Source: an uncultured Clostridia bacterium
GTDB lineage: Bacteria; Bacillota; Clostridia; Christensenellales; CAG-917
Reading direction: 5' to 3'
Assembly (NCBI GenBank): GCA_949283145.1
Contig: CASDRL010000058.1
Coordinates: forward strand, 1-34,091
DNA length: 34,091 bases
Shown one piece after another: positions 14,151-24,656 of this stretch (position 1 is the first letter of the stretch; every line of letters starts with the position of its first letter). Below the pieces are notes generated by a model. That model was not told the origin of the DNA and made no database searches. It saw only the letters and a program-made list of their open reading frames with translations. The position numbers and the translations under genes are program-made.

Positions 14151-15185
14151 ATGAAGAAAAATTTTCTGCTTTTCATCTGCGTTTTGTTGTGTGCGGCGCT
14201 TCTCGCCGCCGCCCTCACCGCCTGCAATGACGGAGACGGCACCCAAACGGTCACACCGGGAGAGGACGTGTCAGATTGCCCGGGGGATACGAATGACCCC
14301 GATGACACCGGTCAACCGAGCGGCGGAGATCAACCCGGGGATGTGGATACAGAACCCGCAAGTCTTGTTTTCGAAAAAACCGATAACGGCTATTCCGTGA
14401 CCGGCTACGAAGGCGCGCCCACTGTTGTCGTCATTCCCGAGACCTATGAAGGTCTGCCTGTGATGAGTATAGGTCAAGATGCCTTCGCGGGTTGCACCGG
14501 CATGACCTCTGTCACCATCCCCGACAGCGTGACGAGCATAGGGAGAACTGCTTTCCTGAGCTGCACCGGCTTGACCACCGTCACCATCCCGGGCAGCGTG
14601 ACGAGTATAGGGGAAGGCGCGTTCACGAGTTGCGTCAAACTTGTTGAGGTGTACAACAAGAGCGATCTTGACATAGCAGCAGGTTCGTCCGATCATGGCG
14701 GTGTGGGATACTATGCCAAGCATGTTTATACGGAAGAGGGCGGCTCGCGGATCACGGATACGGAAGACGGATTCCGCTTTTTCTACGACGGCGAGCAAGG
14801 ATATTTGATGGGATATCTCGGCTCGAAGACGGAGATCGCCCTCCCGGCGTATTTCACGGCATGTGACGGAACGCTTATTGAAAAATATTCGATTTATGAA
14901 TATGCATTCGGTTTTTGCGCCGGCTTGGTCTCTGTCACCATCCCCGACAGCGTGACGAGCATAGGCTATGCAACCTTCTTTTATTGCAGCAGCTTGACAT
15001 CCGTTACCATCCCAAATAGCGTGACGAGCATCGGGGATCATGTTTTTCGCGATTGCAGCAGCTTGACATCCGTTACTTTTAAAGGGACAAAGGCAGAGTG
15101 GAATGCCATAACGAAAGAAACCGGGTGGAACCAAAATTGCCCGTTCACGGAAGTGGAGTGTTCGGACGGGACGGTGAGCGTGTAA
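14151..15185 (+). CDS. BspA-type leucine-rich-repeat lipoprotein
   Basis: 344 residues. A lipoprotein signal peptide (MKKNFLLFICVLLCAALL, lipobox LTAC, C25) is followed by an acidic Gly/Asp/Pro linker (about 26-70) and LRR_5 repeats. At least four units of the type VTIPDSVTSIGxxAFxxC are present: two at about 115-165 and two at about 260-310, separated by a non-repeat stretch (about 166-255). The end (KGTKAEWNAI, CSDGTV) is typical of BspA-like surface proteins of gut and oral bacteria. It is expected to be anchored on the outer face of the membrane and to bind host or bacterial ligands; the ligand is unknown. GGGGGA lies 5 bases before the chosen ATG; an upstream in-frame Met lacks a ribosome site and would spoil the signal peptide. 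Confidence 0.88.
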   Translation: MKKNFLLFICVLLCAALLAAALTACNDGDGTQTVTPGEDVSDCPGDTNDPDDTGQPSGGDQPGDVDTEPASLVFEKTDNGYSVTGYEGAPTVVVIPETYEGLPVMSIGQDAFAGCTGMTSVTIPDSVTSIGRTAFLSCTGLTTVTIPGSVTSIGEGAFTSCVKLVEVYNKSDLDIAAGSSDHGGVGYYAKHVYTEEGGSRITDTEDGFRFFYDGEQGYLMGYLGSKTEIALPAYFTACDGTLIEKYSIYEYAFGFCAGLVSVTIPDSVTSIGYATFFYCSSLTSVTIPNSVTSIGDHVFRDCSSLTSVTFKGTKAEWNAITKETGWNQNCPFTEVECSDGTVSV

Positions 15186-15443
15186 TGTAGGCGTAGGGCT
15201 TTCCGCACAAATTGAGGCAAAGAAAAGGCGAGGGCATTGTCCCCGTCTTTCCGTTTAAGCGGCGTCACTACATGATTTCAAAAAGTGTTGCGGGTGATTT
15301 GTGAGAAGGCATAGATATCGCTTTGGTGAGATGATTCGAGACATTCTTTCGGCTGATTTAACATCCGATGTTATATTAGCCGGAAATTCTGTATTCATTT
15401 TGCCGGTGTTTAAAAAATTTGCGGGGAAATTTACATAAAAGTG
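15186..15443. other. gene-less spacer with one hairpin
   Basis: No supported gene. CGGCTGATTTAACAT and ATGTTATATTAGCCG form an imperfect hairpin around 15350-15382. This stretch is markedly more AT-rich than its neighbours. No clear terminator for the LRR gene is visible. Confidence 0.35.
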
Positions 15444-15471
15444 TTGACAAAATTGCGGGGCGGGGTATACT
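15444..15471 (+). promoter_or_regulatory. promoter of the RHH-clpB operon
   Basis: TTGACA (15444-15449), 16 bases, TATACT (15466-15471). The last base of the -10 box touches the inverted-repeat element C, so the transcript leader of about 300 bases would consist almost wholly of that element. Confidence 0.7.
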
Positions 15472-15752
15472 ATGCCAGACAGGAATAATACGCACCAGCC
15501 TCGGAGCAATTCTTTTCGGAGCTTTTGCACAGCCGAACCTTGCCAATATGTATACTATTGCCTGCGTTCCGCCAGAGCAAAATCATCCGAAAATCTCTTG
15601 CTCTGAGGTGCGAGCAGTTCCGCGCCTGCCGATTTTTGGTTGAGCAAGGAAGTCGCTGCAGCTAATACTTGACTGTATTAGCAAGGCGAATGACGCGGTT
15701 CAGGCGGAAATCGGCGGCGCTGAACCTGGTTCGTATTATTCCTGTCTGGCAT
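15472..15752 (+). repeat. interspersed inverted-repeat element, copy C, in the RHH-clpB leader
   Basis: About 281 bp. The end sequences (15471-15492 and 15732-15753) are perfect inverted repeats over 22 bp, beginning TATGCCAGACAGGAATAATA. Its first ~150 bp is nearly identical to copy D at 21222. Compared with D it has about 92 extra bases (roughly 15625-15717) that contain a perfect hairpin GCTAATAC-TTGACT-GTATTAGC (15661-15682). As part of the leader RNA, the ends could pair into a long stem close to the ribosome site. Confidence 0.75.
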
Positions 15753-15781
15753 ACAGGCAGAAAGTGTCGGAGGCTTTGCCT

Positions 15782-16438
15782 ATGAAAAAGAGCATGTACA
15801 GTCTGATGTTGGCGGAGGACGTCATACGCGCGGTGGATAAGCTCGCGGCGGAGCAGGGGACCAACCGTTCCAACATGGTCAACCAGATCCTTGCCGAGCA
15901 CGTCTCGCTGGTGACGCCCGAGAAGCACGTCGGGCACATATTCGATGTCATCGAGGAATTGATGGGCGGCAGGGGGGACTACCGTCTCTATACCGAGCCG
16001 AACAGTCTCACGATGTCCATCAAGAGCGTGCTGAGGTATCACTATCGTCCCACCATCCGCTATGAGGTGGAGATGGAGCGCACTCCCGCGCGGACGATAG
16101 GGCAGCTCAAGATCCTCTTCCGCACCACATCGCCCGATCTTCTGCTGGGGCTGACGAGGTTTTTCAAGATATGGATGCAGCTTGAGAGCATCTATCTCAG
16201 GCAATTCTTCGGCGACAACGTGCCGCGTTACGCGATGGAGGAGGGGAGGTTCCGCAGGACGTTCGCTCTGCCCGGCGAGGCGGTGTATGACGACGACGAG
16301 ATCGGCAGGGCGATAGGAGACTATGTCTCCGTATTCGATGAGATGCTGAAGAGCTATCTCGCGGGGGAATACTCCTCGACGGAGGAGATCGAGAACAGGT
16401 ATCTCGCCTATCTCAACAGCGGCGCGAGATTGATATGA
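15782..16438 (+). CDS. ribbon-helix-helix protein encoded upstream of clpB
   Basis: 218 residues. The N-terminus ([20 protein letters not shown] then [14 protein letters not shown]) fits a CopG/Arc ribbon-helix-helix: a short basic strand, helix, turn and second helix. The remaining ~170 residues are of unknown type, with an aromatic stretch around [17 protein letters not shown] and an acidic end. The start is chosen at 15782 because CGGAGG lies 8 bases upstream; a GTG six codons earlier overlaps that site. The ribosome site of clpB overlaps its stop, so the two genes are co-transcribed and probably coupled. By position it could be a regulator of clpB in place of CtsR or HrcA; this is inference. 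The full-length family is not recognised. Confidence 0.75.
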   Translation: MKKSMYSLMLAEDVIRAVDKLAAEQGTNRSNMVNQILAEHVSLVTPEKHVGHIFDVIEELMGGRGDYRLYTEPNSLTMSIKSVLRYHYRPTIRYEVEMERTPARTIGQLKILFRTTSPDLLLGLTRFFKIWMQLESIYLRQFFGDNVPRYAMEEGRFRRTFALPGEAVYDDDEIGRAIGDYVSVFDEMLKSYLAGEYSSTEEIENRYLAYLNSGARLI

Positions 16439-16451
16439 GGAGGTGAACGCA

Positions 16452-19055
<2,604 letters not shown>

Positions 19056-19069
19056 CGCCGCGGGCTTTT

Positions 19070-19395
19070 CGCCGCCAAGCGTTCATCTCGGCTGTCGTCC
19101 AAGGGGCTCTGCCCCTTGACCCCGCGAGGGGCATTATGCCCCTCGATCCCTTGCTTTAATATAACAATGCGCCGAGTGTTGCGGCATTGCCCGCAACGCT
19201 CGGCGCACTTTTATTAAAGCATGAGCAAATGTCCCCGAGCACCACGGTTCTCTTTCGGAGACGGAATTACGCGCCGCTCAGCCAAACTTGCACAGCGGGC
19301 GCTTGCGCTCGCTCTTGCAAGTCGCGGCGCGCTATCTGAGTGCCGAGCAACGCCGTAAACTCAAATAGGCACGGGCTTTAAGTTGCGAGCGCCGA
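19070..19395. other. gene-less stretch with palindromes
   Basis: Contains simple hairpins AAGGGGC-TCT-GCCCCTT and GAGGGGC-ATTAT-GCCCCTC (about 19099-19145), a large nested palindrome (19152-19221) and a copy of the short unit TTCGGAGACGGAATTACGCG (19255-19274) that recurs near 21555 and in the 26560-26770 region. No gene is supported. Confidence 0.55.
19152..19221. repeat. 70 bp nested palindrome
   Basis: Outer arms TGCTTTAATA/TATTAAAGCA (19152-19161, 19212-19221) are perfect. The inner 17 bp arms starting TGCGCCGAGTGTTGCGG (19168-19184) and CCGCAACGCTCGGCGCA (19191-19207) have one wobble. A T-run (ACTTTTATT) follows the inner stem, so it could also act as a second plus-strand terminator after clpB. 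Confidence 0.7.
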
Positions 19396-19656
19396 ATTCC
19401 TCCGCCCGTGCCGGGTTTTCGGTGAGTTCTGTTCGCCGCTTGATTATGTTGGCGCGAGACACAAACTTTTTTTTCACAAGGCGGAAAGTAAGTTCCGCAT
19501 TTTAGGAGGACTGCACTCTAATCGGACACGGGGGAGGAAAGCCCGAAGGGAAGGAGGGGGAATTTTAACTTACCCGCGAGACGAACAGCTTATTCGGAGC
19601 GTGTTTGAATACGACGAACAGTTTGCGCGGGCGTGCTTGAGCACGACGAAGCCCGA
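19396..19656 (+). repeat. long purine-rich repeat, copy left of pyk
   Basis: Starts ATTCCTCCGCCCGTG and aligns over about 260 bp in the same orientation with 21815-22071 on the other side of pyk. Shared blocks include GGCGGAAAGTAAGT, GCATTTTAGGAGGACTGCAC and the core CACGGGGGAGGAAAGCCCGA. It ends with units such as TATTCGGAGCGTGTTTGAAT. No gene is supported in it; the stretch from 19657 to the pyk stop holds nothing else recognisable. Confidence 0.75.
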
Positions 19657-19726
19657 TTAGGAAAGGAGGAGGAAAACTCCTCCTCCGGAACGGCACGCTT
19701 GGTCGGAGAGCCGCCTGGCGGCGAGC

Positions 19727-21142
19727 TTACACTCGCTCGATGGTGAGCGTGTTGGCGTCTTCTATGCCGGTGCTTGCCACGGCGACGACGATGTCGCCTT
19801 TTTTGACGAGGTCGAAGTATTTGGCGATCTTGGTCGCTTGCAGGGCGGCTTCGTGGGTGGCTTCGGGCTGGTCGGCGGCGAGGATGGGTTGCACGCCCCA
19901 GGTGAGCGCCATCTTGTGGTAGGTGCTCTCGTGGCGGGTGACGGCGATGATGGGGGCAGAGGGGCGGAACCCGCTGATGAGCTTCGCCGTTTTGCCGCTG
20001 CGCGTCGCGATGACGATGGCGTTGCAGTCGAGGTCGTAGGAGGCTTTGACGGCGGAGGCGCACACGGCGTCCGCGATGGAATTGGTCTCATACTCCGCGA
20101 TGGCGAAACGCTTGCGGTAGTGGATGGACTGCTCGGTGTATGCCGAGATGTCGGACATGGCTTTCACCGCCTGCACGGGATAGCTGCCCGCGGCGGTCTC
20201 GCCCGAGAGCATCACCGCGCCCGTGCCGTCATAGACCGCGTTGGCGACGTCGGAGGTCTCCGCGCGGGTGGGGCGGGGCTTGTAGATCATGCTCTCCAGC
20301 ATCTCGGTGGCGGTGATGACGCGCTTGCCCGCGGAGCGCGCCTTCTTGATGAGGTTTTTCTGTATGGAGGGGAGGGCTTCCATCGGGATCTCCACGCCGA
20401 GGTCACCTCTCGCGATCATGATGCCGTCCGAGAGCGCGAGGATGTCGTCGATGTTGTCGATGCCCATCTTTGACTCGATCTTGGCGATGATCTCGATGTT
20501 CTCGCCGCCGTTCTGCAGCAGGAAATTCTTCAGCACGCGCATATCCTCGCCGCATGAGACGAAGGACGCCGCGATGTAGTCCACTTTCTGTTTGATGCCG
20601 AAGAGGATGTCCTTCTTGTCCTGTTCGCTGAGATAGGGCATGCCGAGGTGCACGCCCACGACGTTGATGCTCTTGTGGTTGGAGAGGGTGCCGCCTATGA
20701 CGACGTCCAGCACGATGTCGTTGCCGTCGATCTTCTTCACCTGCATCCTGATGAGCCCGTCGTTGATGAGCAGGATGTTGCCGGGCTTCACCATCTTCGC
20801 AAAGTCGGGACAGGTGACGGAAGCGTGCTTGGAGTCGCCCTCCGTCTGCTCGCTCACCAGACGGAACTCCGCGCCCGTCTTCACTTCCACGCTGTCGCCC
20901 TCAAACTTGCCCAGGCGGATCTCCGGACCCCTGGTGTCCAGCATGAGCGCGACGGGGACGGCGAGCTCACGGCGCACGTCCTTGACCAGCTCCATGCGCT
21001 TCAGATGCTCCTCGTGGGTGGAGTGGCTCATGTTGAAACGCGCGACATCCATGCCCGCGTTCACCATATCTCTCAGCACCTGCCTGTCCGCGCAGGCGGG
21101 ACCCATGGTGGCGATGATCTTCGTTTTTCTCTTATATGCCAT
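19727..21142 (-). CDS. pyk: pyruvate kinase
   Basis: 471 residues covering the standard A, B and C domains without the extra C-terminal PEP-utiliser-like domain found in Bacillus. Motifs: TKIIATMGPA, MLDTRGPEIRLG, IIAKIESKMGIDN (catalytic Lys), IMIARGDLGVEIP (metal site), TATEMLESM and AVMLSGETAAG. It converts phosphoenolpyruvate and ADP to pyruvate and ATP at the end of glycolysis. The chosen start (21142) follows AAGGAG by 6 bases; the ORF extends 10 codons upstream without a ribosome site. It is a single gene with its own promoter, flanked on both sides by related repeats. Confidence 0.96.
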   Translation of the reverse strand: MAYKRKTKIIATMGPACADRQVLRDMVNAGMDVARFNMSHSTHEEHLKRMELVKDVRRELAVPVALMLDTRGPEIRLGKFEGDSVEVKTGAEFRLVSEQTEGDSKHASVTCPDFAKMVKPGNILLINDGLIRMQVKKIDGNDIVLDVVIGGTLSNHKSINVVGVHLGMPYLSEQDKKDILFGIKQKVDYIAASFVSCGEDMRVLKNFLLQNGGENIEIIAKIESKMGIDNIDDILALSDGIMIARGDLGVEIPMEALPSIQKNLIKKARSAGKRVITATEMLESMIYKPRPTRAETSDVANAVYDGTGAVMLSGETAAGSYPVQAVKAMSDISAYTEQSIHYRKRFAIAEYETNSIADAVCASAVKASYDLDCNAIVIATRSGKTAKLISGFRPSAPIIAVTRHESTYHKMALTWGVQPILAADQPEATHEAALQATKIAKYFDLVKKGDIVVAVASTGIEDANTLTIERV

Positions 21143-21173
21143 AGTTGCTCCTTGAAACTTTTCTTTCGGCAAA

Positions 21174-21202
21174 ATTATAATTCACGCGCGCGCAAAAGTA
21201 AA
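21174..21202 (-). promoter_or_regulatory. promoter of pyk
   Basis: Minus strand TTTACT (21202-21197), 17 bases, TATAAT (21179-21174), 32 bases before the start codon. Repeat copy D begins 19 bases upstream of the -35 box. Confidence 0.75.
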
Positions 21203-21221
21203 CGGGTTTGACAAAATTAGT

Positions 21222-21410
21222 ATGCCGGACCGGCACAATACGAACCGCCCTCAGAGCAATTCTTTTCGGCGCTTTTGCACAGCCGGAACTTGCCAATATG
21301 TATACTATTGCCTGCGTTCCGCCAGAGCAAAATCATCCGAAAATCTCTTGCTCTGAGGTGCGAGCAGTTCGGCGCCGCCGGACCCGATTCGTATTATCCC
21401 GCTCCGGCAT
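21222..21410 (+). repeat. interspersed inverted-repeat element, copy D
   Basis: 189 bp. The ends ATGCCGGACCGGCACAATAC and the complement of ATGCCGGAGCGGGATAATAC match with 3 mismatches. The inner pair CTCAGAGCAA / TTGCTCTGAG and the core TTGCCAATATGTATACTATT are present. It is almost identical to the first half of copy C. A lone TTGACAAAATT lies just before it (21208), as before copy C. Confidence 0.78.
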
Positions 21411-21814
21411 TCCCGACAGGCGCGGCGACATCTTTCCGGGACGGAATAACGAACATCTTGGGCGTGGCATCCTTAGACACGACGTTCATTTATTTGGAGT
21501 GGAGCCGCCCACCAACGCGCACTCATTCGGAGCGTATTTGAGTACGACGTTTCTCATTCGGAGACGGAATCACGCGCCGCTCAGCCTCGTCGCAATCCGC
21601 GCGTGTTCGTCGCCGTGCGCCGCTTTACGGCGGTCGGCTCGTCTGTCGCGCGGTTGCTCCTCTTCGCGTCGTGAAAATGCAGAGACGTTCGCTTCGCTCC
21701 TCGTTCCTATGGAACTATCGCGAGGCTCTCTCATTTTCACTCCGCGTGGATGAAAGCGGATAAAAGCGCCGCACCGAAGGTATAGCGATCGTTGCGCTCT
21801 ACGCCGATCGCGTC
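21411..21814. other. gene-less stretch with short degenerate repeats
   Basis: Holds TTCGGAG-type units: CATTCGGAGCGTATTTGAGT (21523) and TCATTCGGAGACGGAATCAC (21553). The unit ACGAACATCTTGGGCGTGGC (21449) is related to ACGAACAGCTTGAGCGTGAC (26778). The rest is GC-rich with small palindromes (GCCGTGCGCCGC..GCGGTCGGC). No gene is supported. Confidence 0.5.
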
Positions 21815-22071
21815 ATTCCTCCGCCCGTGTCGGGTTTTCAGTGAGTACTGTTCGCCGCTCGATTATGTTAGTGCGAGACCCAGACTTTTTTCAAGAGGCG
21901 GAAAGTAAGTCCCGCATTTTAGGAGGACTGCACTCTAATCGGTCACGGGGGAGGAAAGCCCGAAGGGAAGGAGGGGGAAATCAAGATAACCTTGAGACGA
22001 AAAGCCTATTCGGAGCGCACTCGAGCACGACGAGCAGCATGACAGAGCGTTTTTGAGCACGATGAAACCCT
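21815..22071 (+). repeat. long purine-rich repeat, copy right of pyk
   Basis: Direct repeat of 19396-19656, about 2.4 kb away, including CACGGGGGAGGAAAGCCCGA at 21944. From 22072 to 22237 the sequence continues with CCCGCAGGAGGGGGGCTTAA, related to the 192 bp tandem unit at 27071 (AACCCGCAGGAGGGGGTCTC). Confidence 0.75.
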
Positions 22072-22237
22072 TGTCCGAACCCGCAGGAGGGGGGCTTAAT
22101 CTTACTTCCATGTTAGAGGACGATACTCTCCAAGGGGTCCCCGCCGAATGTATATTCGGAAGGGGAAAAGGAGCAGCCGTGCGGTAGATAAGCGGCGAAG
22201 GTCACGCCGCCGCGCAGGCGAGCACGTGCTGTGACGT

Positions 22238-22403
22238 CACGGGGGAGGAAAGCCCGAATGGGGCTCCCCGCAAAATGCATGCATTTTGTGGGGTCCCCGG
22301 GTTGGAGGGGGAATTCTAACTCACCGCGAGACGAACAGTTTGGGCGAGCGTGCTTGAGTAAGACGAACAGCTTGATAGAGCATCTTCGAGTACGACGAAA
22401 CCC
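22238..22403 (+). repeat. further purine-rich repeat copy, interrupted by a palindrome
   Basis: Begins CACGGGGGAGGAAAGCCCGA like its relatives, but the next part is replaced by GGGGCTCCCCGCAAAATGCA and its inverse (GCATTTTGTGGGGTCCCC), a palindrome centred near 22279. It resumes at GGAGGGGGAATT (22304) and then shows the units GACGAACAG and GAGTACGACGAAACCC. Confidence 0.65.
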
Positions 22404-22432
22404 TTGCCCGCTCGAGTGTAAGGTGCTATCAT
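22404..22432 (+). promoter_or_regulatory. promoter of the NTF2-like/DUF1294 operon
   Basis: TTGCCC (22404-22409), 17 bases, TATCAT (22427-22432). Its -35 box directly abuts the repeat copy. Confidence 0.6.
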
Positions 22433-22493
22433 AAAAATGCCGGGCGGACATGAGACGCGCGGCGTGCGGCGCACCCGTCGCGGAGAGGACGAA

Positions 22494-22937
22494 ATGACTG
22501 AAAACAGAGTTGAAATTGCAGAACGCGAGCGTAAAGTGCGTGAATGGTTCAAAATGTGGCTCGTGAAGGACTGCGGCGGGATGGAGAAGATCTTCGCTCC
22601 CGACGCGGTCTACCGCGAGAGCTGGGGCCCCGTCTATCACGGCACAGGAGAGATAAAACGCTGGCTTGAGGAGTGGAACGGACGCGCCGCCGTGCTGCGC
22701 TGGGACGCGCTCGGTTTTTTGCACGACGGCGGGAGGAGCGTTGCGGAATGGCGCTTCGAGTCCGCGGACGCGGAGGGTGCGCACGTGCGTTTTGACGGAG
22801 TTTCCGTCATCACATGGGACGGGGAGGGGCTCATCGCCTCTCTCACCGAATACGGCTGCGATGCGGACTCGTACGATCCGTACGCGGACGGCACGGGAGT
22901 GCCGCGGTTTAGGGTGAAGGACAATGTGTGGTTTTGA
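22494..22937 (+). CDS. SnoaL/NTF2-like family protein
   Basis: 147 residues with the cone-shaped NTF2 fold pattern: an N-terminal helix (RERKVREWFKMWLVKDCGGM), EKIFAPDAVYRESWGPVYHG, GEIKRWLEEW, AEWRFES and VRFDGVSVITWDGEGLIASL, where the last strands close the pocket. Such proteins are small ligand binders or isomerase-like enzymes; the function here is not predictable. GGAGAGGA lies 5 bases before the ATG at 22494; an in-frame ATG at 22437 lies at the predicted transcript start and is rejected. The end overlaps the DUF1294 gene by 14 bases. Confidence 0.8.
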   Translation: MTENRVEIAERERKVREWFKMWLVKDCGGMEKIFAPDAVYRESWGPVYHGTGEIKRWLEEWNGRAAVLRWDALGFLHDGGRSVAEWRFESADAEGAHVRFDGVSVITWDGEGLIASLTEYGCDADSYDPYADGTGVPRFRVKDNVWF

Positions 22938-23232
22938 GACGTGGCAGATGTATGTTGTGCCCGCGGTGTTCCTCGTGATGAGCATCGTCGGCTTCGCGCT
23001 CATGGGCGCGGACAAGCGGCGGGCGGAAAGGGGAGCATGGCGCATCCCGGAGAAGGTGCTCTTCGGGGTGTCATTTCTGCTGGGCGGCGTTGGGAGCCTT
23101 GTCGGGATGTTCGTCTTCCGTCACAAGACAAAGCATGCGTCTTTTCGCATCCTGCTGCCGCTCTCGGCGCTGTGGTCGCTCGCGGTGACGGCGGCGGCGG
23201 AGTACGGCGTTTGGCTCCTTGTCTGCGGCTGA
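22924..23232 (+). CDS. DUF1294 family membrane protein
   Basis: 102 residues with the DUF1294 pattern: a first membrane helix, then GADKRRAERGAWRIPEKVL, a second helix with FLLGGVGSLVGMFVFRHKTKH, and a third hydrophobic segment. The WRIPE and HKTKH motifs are diagnostic; the function of the family is unknown. The ATG lies within the end of the NTF2-like gene, indicating translational coupling. No T-rich terminator follows. Confidence 0.88.
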   Translation: MCGFETWQMYVVPAVFLVMSIVGFALMGADKRRAERGAWRIPEKVLFGVSFLLGGVGSLVGMFVFRHKTKHASFRILLPLSALWSLAVTAAAEYGVWLLVCG

Positions 23233-23816
23233 GAGGTACCAAGCCCGTCTCTGAAAGCGACCACAGCGCTCGGGGGGAGGGCGTCGTACTCATAGAAGAA
23301 AATATGCTGCCGTCCTCTGACATGGGAGCAAGAGACCCCCTCCTCCCCTCTGGGACTCCTCCCCCACTCGGAACAGGCTTGCCGTCTCCCAAAATGCGGG
23401 ACTTGCTTTTCAACTTTACCCAAAATTTTTGGTATTCGCACCCACATAACCAAGCGGATGCCGGTACTTGTTGAGCACCCCTCGCGGGGCGAGGAGAGCG
23501 ACTCGACGCGCACCGAGCCCGTGTCTACTTAATTATCCGTCCGGCTTGCGAGGTCGCATGGCTTTGCCCCACCGAAAATGCTTTCGGCGGGGACCCCGAA
23601 ATGCCGCGACTTGCAAGCGCGGGCGAAAATTCGCCCGCTGTGCAAGTTTGGCTGAGCGGCGCGTAAAACCGTCTCCGAAAAAGAGACGGCGTACTTAGGC
23701 AATCGGACGGGCAAAAATGCGAAAATCGCTCTTGAAACGAGCTCGTTTTTTATGATAAAATAAAATAAAGATAATGAAATCGAGGCGGGGAGGGCTCCCG
23801 CCAAAGGGGGAAGTTT
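23233..23816. other. gene-less stretch with inverted repeat fragments
   Basis: Holds an inverted fragment of the purine-rich family (CCAAAATGCGGGACTTGCTT at 23390; its complement matches the block before 19527 and 21944). It also holds the inverted short unit GCTGAGCGGCGCGTAAAACC (23652) followed by GTCTCCGAAAAAGAGACGGC. An AT-rich segment (23746-23782) before the kinase gene probably holds its promoter: TTGAAA at 23732 and TATGAT at 23751 are too close for a confident call. Confidence 0.5.
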
Positions 23817-24656
23817 ATGACCGTCAAGGCGGAAAAGATCGCGGCGCTCCCGGGCAAACCGTTCACTCACGGCAGGTCGGCGGAGCTTTACGACCTCGGG
23901 GACGGCAAGGTGCTGAAACTGTATTTTCCGGAGTTCCCGGAGTCCGACGTTGACCTCGAGTATAACAACACGCGCGTTGCGTTCGCTCTCGGGTGCACCC
24001 CGATGGAGTGCTATGCCAAGGCGGAGTGTGAGGGGCGTTTCGGCGTCATCCTGAAGAAGGTGGCGGGCATCTCCATGACCAAGATGCCGGAGAAGAACCC
24101 GCTCATCCTTTTCAAGGCGGGCAGGCTCATCGCAGAGCAGCACGTCATGGTGCAGAGCAGGCACTCGGACGACCTTCCAGACCTAAGGGAAAAGGCGGCG
24201 GCGAACCTTGACACGCCGCAGTTTTCCTTCCTCGACGGCGCGCGGCGGGAGAAACTCCGCGCCTACATCCTCGCTCTGCCCGCGGGCAACAGCATCCTGC
24301 ACTACGACTTCCACACCGAAAACATCCTCATGGACGGCAAGGAGTGCATCGTCATCGACTGGATGACCGCCGTCAAAGGCGTCCCGGAGGCGGAGGTGGC
24401 GATGATGGATTTCCTTCATCATCACGCGGAGCTTTTCCCCGGCTCGTCCAAGGCGCAGCTCGCGTTCTATACGGCGGTGAGGACTTTTATCTACAACAGT
24501 TTCCTCAAAAACTACATCAAGCTCACGGGCATGAGCCCGGACGCGCCCAAGCCGTGGTACGTCGTCGCGCTGGTCATGCGCCGTGCGTGGGACATCGCAA
24601 GCGAAAAGGAATATCTCGAGGGCGAGATCGTGCGTCTCGTCGATGAAATGAAATGA
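23817..24656 (+). CDS. aminoglycoside phosphotransferase-like kinase
   Basis: 279 residues of the APH/choline kinase fold. Lys in VLKLYFPEF probably binds ATP. LHYDFHTENILMDG (about 161-174) is the catalytic HxDxxxxN loop and IVIDWMTAVKG (about 177-187) holds the metal-binding Asp. The C-terminal half is helical with HHHAELFPG. The family phosphorylates small hydroxylated molecules or antibiotics. The stop overlaps the start of the FAD oxidoreductase gene (ATGA), so the pair probably works on related metabolites, perhaps polyols or sugars; this is inference. The ribosome site GGGGGAAG lies 5 bases upstream. Confidence 0.82.
   Translation: MTVKAEKIAALPGKPFTHGRSAELYDLGDGKVLKLYFPEFPESDVDLEYNNTRVAFALGCTPMECYAKAECEGRFGVILKKVAGISMTKMPEKNPLILFKAGRLIAEQHVMVQSRHSDDLPDLREKAAANLDTPQFSFLDGARREKLRAYILALPAGNSILHYDFHTENILMDGKECIVIDWMTAVKGVPEAEVAMMDFLHHHAELFPGSSKAQLAFYTAVRTFIYNSFLKNYIKLTGMSPDAPKPWYVVALVMRRAWDIASEKEYLEGEIVRLVDEMK

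Noticed and set aside
15255..15530. 91-codon open frame on the minus strand
   Set aside because: It overlaps the clpB-operon promoter and the start of the repeat element, without motif or ribosome site.
15782..16438. CtsR repressor upstream of a Clp gene
   Set aside because: The N-terminus fits a ribbon-helix-helix, not the CtsR winged helix, and the downstream gene is clpB with a long middle domain, not clpC.
19527..22260. RNase P RNA, because the repeats contain GAGGAAAG
   Set aside because: Only this short string matches. The conserved helices of RNase P RNA are absent, and the block occurs in five copies.
22113..23045. 310-codon open frame on the minus strand
   Set aside because: It spans a repeat copy, a promoter and the antisense of two good genes. 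Its apparent peptides are translations of the interspersed repeat.
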